In this document: positions 6,881 through 11,008 of the stretch, piece after piece
Layout of the letters: each line of letters opens with the position of its first letter
How positions within the stretch are numbered: the first letter of the stretch is position 1
NCBI GenBank assembly: GCA_964509505.1
Contig: CAZDYP010000172.1
Span: 1-11,008, forward strand
Length of the DNA stretch: 11,008 nt
Origin: CAZDYP01 sp964509505
GTDB lineage: Bacteria; Chloroflexota; Anaerolineae; JACRMK01
Reading direction: 5' to 3'
The notes under the pieces: generated by a model
What the model saw: the letters and a program-made list of their open reading frames with translations, nothing else
Told to the model about the DNA's origin: nothing
Databases searched by the model: none
Translations under genes and position numbers: made by a program

Positions 6881-6936
6881 GTGTAGGGCAAGTGTGCAAC
6901 TTGTCCGTGTGGGCAAGTTGCACACTTGCCCTACAC
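6881..6936. repeat. Perfect 23-bp inverted repeat with short loop; probable bidirectional terminator or MITE/REP-like element
   Basis: Bases 6881-6903 and 6914-6936 are exact reverse complements over 23 bp. Inside, T6904-G6913, C6905-G6912 and C6906-G6911 add three more pairs, leaving a 4-base loop at 6907-6910. Each half is itself nearly palindromic: GGGCAAGT and ACTTGCCC flank TGCAC in the right half. It lies between convergent genes (kinase-like on +, ASRT on -), 15 nt after one stop and 12 nt from the other, where a two-way terminator is expected, but there is no clear T-tract on either side. Confidence 0.8.
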
Positions 6937-6948
6937 CTTCCCTCGGCG

Positions 6949-7332
6949 TTACGATGTCACAGGATACGCGATCGTCGTCATCAACGTCATGTTCGTCTGT
7001 GTGGTGTCGAGGCGTGAGTGTTGCACGACGATCGGCGCATCCGAGCGCACACGCATCGCGTATGGCGTGTCGCGCGGGAGCGTGACGCCGCCGATGTGTT
7101 CGGGCTTGTCGAGTCGCACGTGAAAGGTGCGCTCTGCGCCGACGGTCATGGCAATGTCTTTGATAGGCGCGCGGTCTTCAAAATAGATGTCGAGTTGAAT
7201 GTGCGCGTCTTGTGGGTTTGTGTTCAAGATACACACGGCTTCATGCGATTGATAAGGCTGTCCATCGTTCGGCGGCGTCGCCATGTAACCGTCGGGAATC
7301 AGCCATACCTTCGCGCCTTCATGAGATAACAC
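6949..7332 (-). CDS. Sensory rhodopsin transducer (ASRT) family protein
   Basis: A 127-residue protein matching the Anabaena sensory rhodopsin transducer family over its full length. Family landmarks are visible: the N-terminal VWLIPDGYMA, SHEAVCILNTNPQDAHIQLDIYFED, ERTFHVRLD, and the C-terminal DAPIVVQHSRLDTTQTN followed by TTIAYP. The founding member is a small all-beta soluble protein that couples a microbial rhodopsin to downstream responses; most relatives occur without rhodopsins and are thought to bind small molecules, with a frequent association with carbohydrate genes. No rhodopsin gene is visible here; sugar-ABC and mannonate dehydratase genes lie upstream on the opposite strand. 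It starts with GTG at 7332-7330, supported by a strong Shine-Dalgarno at 7336-7343, and converges on the kinase pair. Role here: unknown, perhaps ligand sensing. Confidence 0.85.
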   Translation of the reverse strand: MLSHEGAKVWLIPDGYMATPPNDGQPYQSHEAVCILNTNPQDAHIQLDIYFEDRAPIKDIAMTVGAERTFHVRLDKPEHIGGVTLPRDTPYAMRVRSDAPIVVQHSRLDTTQTNMTLMTTIAYPVTS

Positions 7333-7335
7333 AAG

Positions 7336-7343
7336 TCACCTCC
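7336..7343 (-). promoter_or_regulatory. Strong ribosome binding site for the ASRT-family gene
   Basis: On the minus strand GGAGGTGA ends a few bases before the GTG at 7332. It fixes the GTG start and confirms that the minus-strand frame is the translated one. Confidence 0.75.
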
Positions 7344-7347
7344 ATTA

Positions 7348-7403
7348 TGGTCATTGGTCATTGGTAAGCGGCGACTCGATGACCAATTGCCAATTACCAA
7401 TCA
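7348..7403. repeat. Two heptamer tandem arrays in inverted orientation
   Basis: TGGTCAT occurs twice in tandem (7348-7354, 7355-7361) followed by TGGT, then after a 17-base spacer come CCAATTG, CCAATTA, CCAATCA (7383-7403) in exact 7-base steps. TTGGTCATTGGTAA at 7354-7367 is complementary to 7387-7400 at 12 of 14 positions, so the two arrays can form an imperfect hairpin. They lie in the divergent gap between the ASRT gene and the chimeric pseudogene. Confidence 0.65.
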
Positions 7404-7425
7404 CAATCACTAAGCTGAGCGTGAT

Positions 7426-7431
7426 TATACT
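7426..7431 (+). promoter_or_regulatory. Probable -10 element of a near-leaderless promoter
   Basis: TATACT, one mismatch from the TATAAT consensus, lies 12 nt before the ATG at 7444. Transcription would start around 7438, leaving almost no 5' leader, which fits the absence of a Shine-Dalgarno sequence before that ATG. No clear -35 element is present. Confidence 0.4.
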
Positions 7432-7443
7432 GATATTTTCGCA

Positions 7444-7555
7444 ATGTCTCTTGATTATCTCACACGCCGATTTGAGCTTGCCGACCCGCGTTTCACGTCC
7501 ATCTTGGACGAGGCGTCGTTGTGGGCGGCGCGCTTCGGCGCGTTCATGCGGGTCT
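7444..7555 (+). pseudogene. Remnant: N-terminus of a class I SAM-dependent methyltransferase
   Basis: The frame begins MSLDYLTRRFELADPRF, continues TSILDEASLWAARFGAFM, and then turns into Arg-rich nonsense before stopping at 7638. The segment LDE-x-(S/P)-LW-(A/S)-A-x-FG is the helix that precedes the SAM-binding GxGxG strand in many class I methyltransferases of the UbiE/COG2226 kind. Everything after residue ~36, including the SAM-binding motif, is missing. An intact gene would be expected to be several hundred bases longer. The start and a promoter-like -10 survive, so a short peptide could still be made but without methyltransferase activity. Recognition rests on a short segment, so I am moderately sure of the family and surer that the gene is broken. 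Confidence 0.6.
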
Positions 7556-7558
7556 CTC

Positions 7559-7801
7559 ATGCGTTTCGCAGGCGAGAGTCCATTCTCGCATTCCGCGCTC
7601 GACATGCAGACGCTGGCGATGGCGTTATTGCAATGTGACTATCGCGACGCGGTAAAGAAGAATATGCCGCGTCGTTGGTTCGACGAGAAACCGCATACGC
7701 ACATCGCGCTCGATGATGCGCTTGGGCAGGGCGCGTTGTTCTGCAATATGTTGGCGGAGTTGAGGAAGAGAGAGGAAAGAATAAAAGATGACGCTCAATG
7801 A
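7559..7801 (+). pseudogene. Remnant: C-terminus of a DEDDh-type 3'-5' exonuclease
   Basis: In a different frame from the methyltransferase remnant, 80 codons from an ATG at 7559 to the TGA at 7799-7801 give MRFAGESPFSHSALDMQTLA, then YRDAVKKNMPRRWFDEKPHT and HIALDDALGQGALFCNML. This looks like the last third of an RNase T/DnaQ-fold exonuclease: an ALD-(I/M)-x-(T/S)-xAMA helix, MP-x-RWF, and the H-x(4)-D third exonuclease motif (HIALDD) that supplies the catalytic His and Asp. The N-terminal D-x-E motif and second Asp motif are absent, so it cannot be catalytic as it stands. The junction with the methyltransferase piece lies between about 7545 and 7565, where TCATGCG occurs twice (7544-7550 and 7558-7564). 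An initiator-less fragment translated through re-initiation is possible. Confidence 0.6.
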
Positions 7802-7816
7802 GCGCTGGGATATTTG

Positions 7817-8665
7817 ATGAGGATCGCTGCTCCTTATGTCTGGCGCATGAGCGTTGTCGTTCTGTTCGCTTGGTGCAATGTGTCCTGCGGCGTTGTGAGC
7901 GCGTTCTTTGAACCAACGCCAACACCTACAGCGACCATCACGCCGACGCCCACGCCGACCCATACGCCCACACCCACCGATACGTCCACCCCCACAGCGA
8001 CCCCAACACTAACGCCCACGCCCCAACCGACCTTGACTCCAACAGCGAAACCAACCAATATACCAACGAACAAACCCACCCTGCGCGCGACGCCCACGGC
8101 GAAGTGTGAACCGAGCGGCGCGCCATGGGCGACCCGCTATCCGATGAGTCGCTCCACCGCCGATTTAACGTCAGATTTTCGCGCTAAGGTTGAGCGCTTC
8201 ATTGCGGCGCTGAGGACGGCGGGCGCATTCGTTTCCGTCTCCGAGACGTGGCGCTCGCGAGAACGCGCCTACCTCATGCACTATGCGTATCGCATCGCGC
8301 GCGAGAACCTTGACCCACGCGCAGCGCCGCCATTGGCGGGTGTTAATATCTGTTGGCTGCATACCGATGCGAAGGGCAACCCCAATCTATCCGCTTCAAA
8401 AACAGCCGCGTTGCAAATGGTGTATGCTTATCAGATTGTGTATCGTCCCATTTTGGATTCGCGTCACATCGAAGGGCGCGCGATTGACATGACGATTACA
8501 TGGCAAGGCGCCCTCACCATCCGCGACGCCCATGGTAAGGTCCTCACGATTACGAGCGAACCGCGTAACGGCGCAGGCAACACGGAGCTGCATAACGTGG
8601 GGGCGACCTACGGCGTCGTCAAGCTGGTCGGCGATGCGCCACATTGGTCAGACGATGGACACTAA
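7817..8665 (+). CDS. Thr-Pro-linker lipoprotein with M15/VanY-like D,D-carboxypeptidase domain
   Basis: A 282-residue secreted protein. The N-terminus has a basic residue pair and a hydrophobic core (about residues 11-20) ending in cysteines; the motif NVSC is a weak lipobox, so lipid anchoring is likely but not certain. Residues about 33-95 are a Pro/Thr repeat linker common in surface proteins. The C-terminal domain (about 100-282) has VSETWRSRERAY, then SRHIEGRAID with His at about 217 and Asp at about 224, and APHW with His at about 276. This is the S-x-H-x-x-G-x-A-x-D ... H-W zinc site of M15 peptidoglycan carboxypeptidases. Where those enzymes have a catalytic Glu three residues before the last His, this protein has Asp. 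Expected role: trimming or remodelling cell-wall peptides outside the membrane. ATG 7817 is preferred to the adjoining TTG 7814; the ATG at 7847 is an alternative. Confidence 0.72.
   Translation: MRIAAPYVWRMSVVVLFAWCNVSCGVVSAFFEPTPTPTATITPTPTPTHTPTPTDTSTPTATPTLTPTPQPTLTPTAKPTNIPTNKPTLRATPTAKCEPSGAPWATRYPMSRSTADLTSDFRAKVERFIAALRTAGAFVSVSETWRSRERAYLMHYAYRIARENLDPRAAPPLAGVNICWLHTDAKGNPNLSASKTAALQMVYAYQIVYRPILDSRHIEGRAIDMTITWQGALTIRDAHGKVLTITSEPRNGAGNTELHNVGATYGVVKLVGDAPHWSDDGH
7913..8098 (+). repeat. Low-complexity Thr-Pro coding repeat
   Basis: Codons for Pro-Thr alternate (variants of CCNACN) through the linker of the lipoprotein. The same bases read on the minus strand give a Gly-Val repeat, which is an artefact of this composition. 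It may be prone to length variation by slippage. Confidence 0.75.
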
Positions 8666-8668
8666 ATA

Positions 8669-8696
8669 GTCATCAGTTATCCGTCGTCAGTCATCA
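8669..8696. repeat. Degenerate heptamer tandem repeat (consensus near GTCATCA)
   Basis: Four 7-base units in phase, GTCATCA, GTTATCC, GTCGTCA, GTCATCA, fill most of the 49-nt gap between the lipoprotein stop and the oxidoreductase start. Confidence 0.6.
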
Positions 8697-8714
8697 GCTT
8701 TCACGAGGTTTTTC

Positions 8715-10142
8715 ATGTTGACAGGTCTTATGTCACGTCTCACGCAACGCGCCGCGCAAGGCAAGCCCGTGCGCGTCGGTTTGATTGGCGCGGGGCGTTT
8801 CGGCACGATGTTCTTGAACCAGACGCCGCAAATTGAAGGCTTGCACTTGATGGGCATTGCCGATTTGTCCATCGAGCGTATCAAGGCGGCATTGCAACGC
8901 GCGGCATGGTCTGTAGAACGATATACGGCGACCAGTTTTGATGATGCGCGCGAAAGCGGCAAAACATTTTTGACGCAAGACAGCGAAGCGCTCATCGCCG
9001 CCGATGGCATCGAGGTCATCGTCGAGGCGACGGGCATCCCGACGGTGGGTGTGCGTCATGCGTTGTCCGCGTTCAAACATGGCAAGCACATCGTCATGGT
9101 GAACGTCGAAGCCGACGCGCTCGCGGGCCCGCTGCTCGCCCAGCGTGCAGCAGCGGCGGGCGTCGTCTATAGCCTCGCCTATGGCGATCAACCTGCGTTG
9201 ATTTGCGAGCTGGTAGATTGGGCGCGGGCGTGCGGCTTCGAGGTCATGGCAGCGGGTAAAGGCACGAAGCATCTCCCATTCTATCATCAGCTGACGCCGA
9301 AAGAAGTGTGGAAACATTTCGGCATGAATCTCGCCGATGTGGAACGCGCGGGACTCAACGCACAGATGTACACGTCGTTTATGGATGGCACGAAGTCCGC
9401 GATTGAGATGACAGCGGTAGCGAACGCGACGGGATTGAGCGCGCCATCAGATGGGTTGATGTTTCCGCCGTGCGGCGTTGACGACTTGGCGCACGTGCTA
9501 CGCCCGCGTGAGGATGGCGGATGGTTGGCACAACGAGGCATGGTCGAGGTCGTATCGAGTTTGGAAAAGGATGGTCGTCCCGTGTATCGAGATTTGCGTT
9601 GGGGTGTATATGTGGTTTGCGCGGCGCACAATGAGTATGGACGTAGATGCTTCGATGAGTATGGCTTGAAGGTAGATGCGACAGGCAACTATGCGGCGTT
9701 CTATCGCCCACATCATCTCGTTGGGCTGGAGGTGAGCATCAGTGTCTTGAATGCGGCGTTGCGCGGCGAAGCGACAGGCGCGGCGCACACGTGGAATGCG
9801 GATGTGGTCGCCACGGCGAAGCGCAACCTCGAAGCGGGCGACGTATTGGATGGCGAAGGCGGCTATTGCGTGTATGGCAAGTGCATCCCCGCAGCGACAT
9901 CATTACAGCTCGGCGCGTTGCCTATCGGTCTCGCGCATCACGTGAAATTGAAGAACCACCTTACGGCGGGACAAATCGTCAGATGGGCGGATGTTGAAAT
10001 CAATGAAGATGATGTAGCGCTGAAGGCGAGGCGCGAGCTGGAGCAAAGTCGGCAGAGTACACCGCGCGGCTCATCGGACGCGTGGTCACAGTCGGCGTCA
10101 AGACAATACAGTTCGTCCACGAGTTGGCGCGCGTGGAGCTGA
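8715..10142 (+). CDS. NAD(P)-dependent dehydrogenase with C-terminal SAF domain (COG4091, homoserine-dehydrogenase-like)
   Basis: A 475-residue protein as read. An N-terminal Rossmann fold has VGLIGAGRFG at residues 21-30 (GxGxxG at 25-30), then IVEATGIPTVG near 102-112 and the KHIVMVNVEAD segment near 124-134. The middle (about 155-345) carries AAGKGTKHLPFYH and NATGLSAPSDG, conserved in the COG4091 'predicted homoserine dehydrogenase with SAF domain' family. A SAF domain follows at about 365-432 (AKRNLEAGDVLDGEGGYCVYG, then LPIGLAHHVKLKN and LTAGQIVRWADVEI). The family acts on small polar acids or sugar acids in several organisms, but the substrate here is not known. GAGG at 8705-8708 precedes the ATG by 6 nt. 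From about residue 444 the sequence becomes Ser/Gln-rich and unlike the family, while another frame gives plausible protein (see findings); the natural end may be near base 10043 or the gene may be frameshifted. Confidence 0.8.
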   Translation: MLTGLMSRLTQRAAQGKPVRVGLIGAGRFGTMFLNQTPQIEGLHLMGIADLSIERIKAALQRAAWSVERYTATSFDDARESGKTFLTQDSEALIAADGIEVIVEATGIPTVGVRHALSAFKHGKHIVMVNVEADALAGPLLAQRAAAAGVVYSLAYGDQPALICELVDWARACGFEVMAAGKGTKHLPFYHQLTPKEVWKHFGMNLADVERAGLNAQMYTSFMDGTKSAIEMTAVANATGLSAPSDGLMFPPCGVDDLAHVLRPREDGGWLAQRGMVEVVSSLEKDGRPVYRDLRWGVYVVCAAHNEYGRRCFDEYGLKVDATGNYAAFYRPHHLVGLEVSISVLNAALRGEATGAAHTWNADVVATAKRNLEAGDVLDGEGGYCVYGKCIPAATSLQLGALPIGLAHHVKLKNHLTAGQIVRWADVEINEDDVALKARRELEQSRQSTPRGSSDAWSQSASRQYSSSTSWRAWS

Positions 10143-10153
10143 ACCATGCTTAA
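10013..10153 (+). other. Out-of-frame protein-like tail overlapping the end of the SAF dehydrogenase
   Basis: Reading from 10013 in the +2 frame relative to the dehydrogenase gives about 46 codons to a TAA at 10151-10153. The translation from about 10040 includes SAEYTARLIGRVVTVGVKT then IQFVHELARVEL: balanced, amphipathic and helical-looking, with GC-rich third positions (about three quarters G or C by my count) like the real genes here. There is no start codon upstream before a stop at 10010-10012, so it needs a frameshift or is a decayed remnant. Confidence 0.4.
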
Positions 10154-10790
10154 TGCGCTGCGCTCGTGTTCAGAAATCGCGCGTGGTGAGGCGGCGGCGT
10201 TAGAGAACGCCGCTCAACCGCGCGCCAGAGCATGCGCCCTCCGCACAGGGTTCCCTTTTCTTAGTATAAGATTCGCCATTCGTTTTTTCCCTAATTCGTT
10301 GTTGTGTTTCATCCTAAGCGTTTGTCTTGCCTGTAGCCCATCCCCAACACGTCCTCCGTCCAGCTCCTCACCAACAGCGACATTCCCTGTAACAGCGAAT
10401 GCGCCTGCGCCGTTATTGCCTACGCGTATCCCTACCGCCGACGCGACTGCGCCGCCGACGCGCGCGCTAACCCTTGCGCCACGCCCAACGCCGCATCTCG
10501 TCATCAATCCGCGCCAACCCATGCAAATCATCGTCGTATCGGTTGGTCAGGTCATCGCCTTCACGCGCCCGCTCGATGTAGCAGAGTGGCAAGTGGATTA
10601 TGATGCGGCGTCGCTGTCACCATTGATGTCGCCCGAAACAATGCGAACGCCTGACGCGCAGGGCTGGTTGTTTCGCGCCGTTGCTGCGGGGCAAAGCGAC
10701 CTCACCTTCACCAGCATTGCCTCATGCCCAGCGCCACCATGCCCACCGACGGTTGCGCGTTTCGTCGTGACGATTCACGTGCAGCCGTGA
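10146..10790 (+). CDS. Pro/Thr-rich lipoprotein with small beta-sandwich-like C-terminal domain (possibly chagasin/I42-like)
   Basis: Read from the only in-frame ATG this is 214 residues, but the first ~40 look atypical and overlap a hairpin (10194-10213), so the real start is probably downstream. A good export signal (FFPNSLLCFILSVCLACSPS) begins near residue 48; its lipobox is imperfect (LSVC or CLAC). In-frame TTG at 10299, or rare ATT/ATA starts at 10278/10266, would put the signal at the N-terminus. A Pro/Ser/Thr-rich linker (about residues 64-118) leads to a ~95-residue domain with alternating hydrophobic strands: MQIIVVSVGQVIAFTRPL, GWLFRAVAAGQSDLTFTS and VARFVVTIHV. The strand layout and the G-x-x-(D/L)-L-x-F step resemble chagasin-type protease-inhibitor domains, but the NPTTGY loop is absent, so this is tentative. 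Function unknown; location, cell surface. Confidence 0.55.
   Translation: MLNALRSCSEIARGEAAALENAAQPRARACALRTGFPFLSIRFAIRFFPNSLLCFILSVCLACSPSPTRPPSSSSPTATFPVTANAPAPLLPTRIPTADATAPPTRALTLAPRPTPHLVINPRQPMQIIVVSVGQVIAFTRPLDVAEWQVDYDAASLSPLMSPETMRTPDAQGWLFRAVAAGQSDLTFTSIASCPAPPCPPTVARFVVTIHVQP
10194..10213. other. GC-rich hairpin downstream of the SAF dehydrogenase
   Basis: GCGGCGTT at 10194-10201 pairs exactly with AACGCCGC at 10206-10213 around an AGAG loop. It lies 41 nt after the TAA of the alternative tail and has no T-tract. It may mark the end of the dehydrogenase transcript and weakens the case that 10146 is a real start. Confidence 0.4.
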
Positions 10791-10806
10791 ATCAGGCTCA
10801 AATTTT
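10772..10806 (+). terminator. Possible intrinsic terminator of the lipoprotein gene
   Basis: GATTCACG at 10772-10779 pairs perfectly with CGTGAATC at 10786-10793 around a 6-base loop. The stem overlaps the TGA at 10788-10790. The nearest T-run (TTTT at 10803-10806) is about 10 nt downstream, further than in an ideal terminator. Confidence 0.4.
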
Positions 10807-10839
10807 CAATTTCAGTAGATCCGAATTTGGCAGCTGATA

Positions 10840-10905
10840 AGACCTGTCAGGTTTCGGCGCCCCGCGTCTTCACAGGCGCTGGCGATAGCGAAACCCGCTA
10901 GGTCT
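10840..10905. repeat. Imperfect inverted repeat upstream of the LacI-like gene
   Basis: The 17-base arms at 10840-10856 and 10889-10905 are complementary at 14 of 17 positions, with mismatches clustered in the middle. GCGCC at 10857-10861 also pairs with GGCGC at 10875-10879, extending the stem inward. The left arm contains ACCTGTCAGGT, a small palindrome with an odd centre. It occupies the 181-nt gap between the lipoprotein and the LacI-like gene. It could be a dispersed repeat or part of a control region. Confidence 0.45.
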
Positions 10906-10971
10906 CTCGAAGTTGAACCTACTGAGTTTACCTACATGTGAGTGCCATACATCTATGAAGGGAGCGTAAGT

Positions 10972-11008
10972 ATGACTAATGAACGGGTTCGTTTGCGCGA
11001 TGTTGGTA
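10972..11008 (+). CDS. Probable LacI-family transcriptional regulator, N-terminal fragment (continues past window)
   Basis: Twelve codons are visible, MTNERVRLRDVG. The pattern R-V-x-L-(K/R)-D-V-(A/G) directly after the start is how LacI/GalR-type helix-turn-helix proteins begin, just before the first recognition helices. AAGGGAG at 10958-10964 is a good ribosome binding site 7 nt before the ATG. If correct it would be a DNA-binding repressor responding to a sugar or sugar derivative, which fits the carbohydrate genes upstream. Only 12 residues support this, so the family call is tentative, although the start itself is well supported. Confidence 0.45.
   Translation, partial: MTNERVRLRDVG

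Noticed and set aside
6881..6936. Terminal inverted repeats of an insertion sequence
   Set aside because: The arms are only 10 bases apart with no transposase between them; it is a hairpin or non-autonomous element, not an IS end pair.
7834..8097. Minus-strand Gly-Val repeat ORF (87 codons)
   Set aside because: It is the reverse reading of the Thr-Pro linker codons of the lipoprotein; composition artefact, no ribosome binding site or family match.
7913..8098. Possible CRISPR-like periodic repeat
   Set aside because: No constant repeat and unique spacer pattern; the periodicity is Pro-Thr codons in frame with the lipoprotein.
8733..9317. Long minus-strand ORF of 194 codons
   Set aside because: Lies wholly inside the SAF dehydrogenase, is rich in Arg/His/Asp as expected from the opposite strand of GC-rich coding DNA, and shows no motif.

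Overview
The window looks like an ordinary chromosomal segment of a moderately GC-rich bacterium, most likely a Chloroflexota member of the Anaerolineae type. That inference rests on the Thr-Pro-rich linker of a surface lipoprotein, the orphan sugar-ABC permease pair, the style of the SAF-domain dehydrogenase and dTMP-kinase-like proteins, and gaps filled with degenerate 7-base tandem repeats. No rRNA, tRNA, CRISPR array, transposase or phage gene is visible. Almost all genes are on the + strand; the only clear minus-strand gene is a sensory-rhodopsin-transducer-family (ASRT) protein at 6949-7332.

Layout. 1-206: 3' end of a family 2 glycosyltransferase. 309-2275: a DUF1684 protein followed 2 nt later by an FAD/NAD(P) monooxygenase-like oxidoreductase. 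2457-4242: two MalF/MalG-type permeases without a solute-binding protein or ATPase in view. 4269-4299: a strong intrinsic terminator only 19 nt before the start of a mannonate dehydratase-like gene (4319-5302). 5346-6865: two overlapping dTMP-kinase-like paralogues, the second with Arg in place of the P-loop Lys. 6949-7332: the ASRT-family gene. 7444-7801: a chimeric wreck joining the N-terminus of a methyltransferase to the C-terminus of a DEDDh exonuclease in another frame. 7817-8665: a Thr-Pro-linker lipoprotein with an M15/VanY-type peptidase domain. 8715-10142: a COG4091-type dehydrogenase with a SAF domain, whose last ~30 residues look frame-shifted. 10146-10790: a Pro/Thr-rich lipoprotein with a beta-rich C-terminal domain. 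10972-11008: the first 12 codons of a probable LacI-family regulator.

How the genes may work together. Sugar permeases, mannonate dehydratase, the COG4091 dehydrogenase, a predicted small-molecule-binding ASRT protein and a probable LacI regulator together suggest a loosely clustered sugar or sugar-acid uptake and catabolism region. This is inference from neighbourhood; no complete pathway is present.

Most worth a second look: the tandem kinase / P-loop-altered kinase pair; a palindromic dispersed element present once intact (6881-6936) and once in decayed form (5299-5333) on either side of that pair; heptamer-phased repeats in four gaps; the terminator in the mannonate dehydratase leader; and the chimeric pseudogene. 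I do not see a clearly new multi-gene defence or mobile system here.
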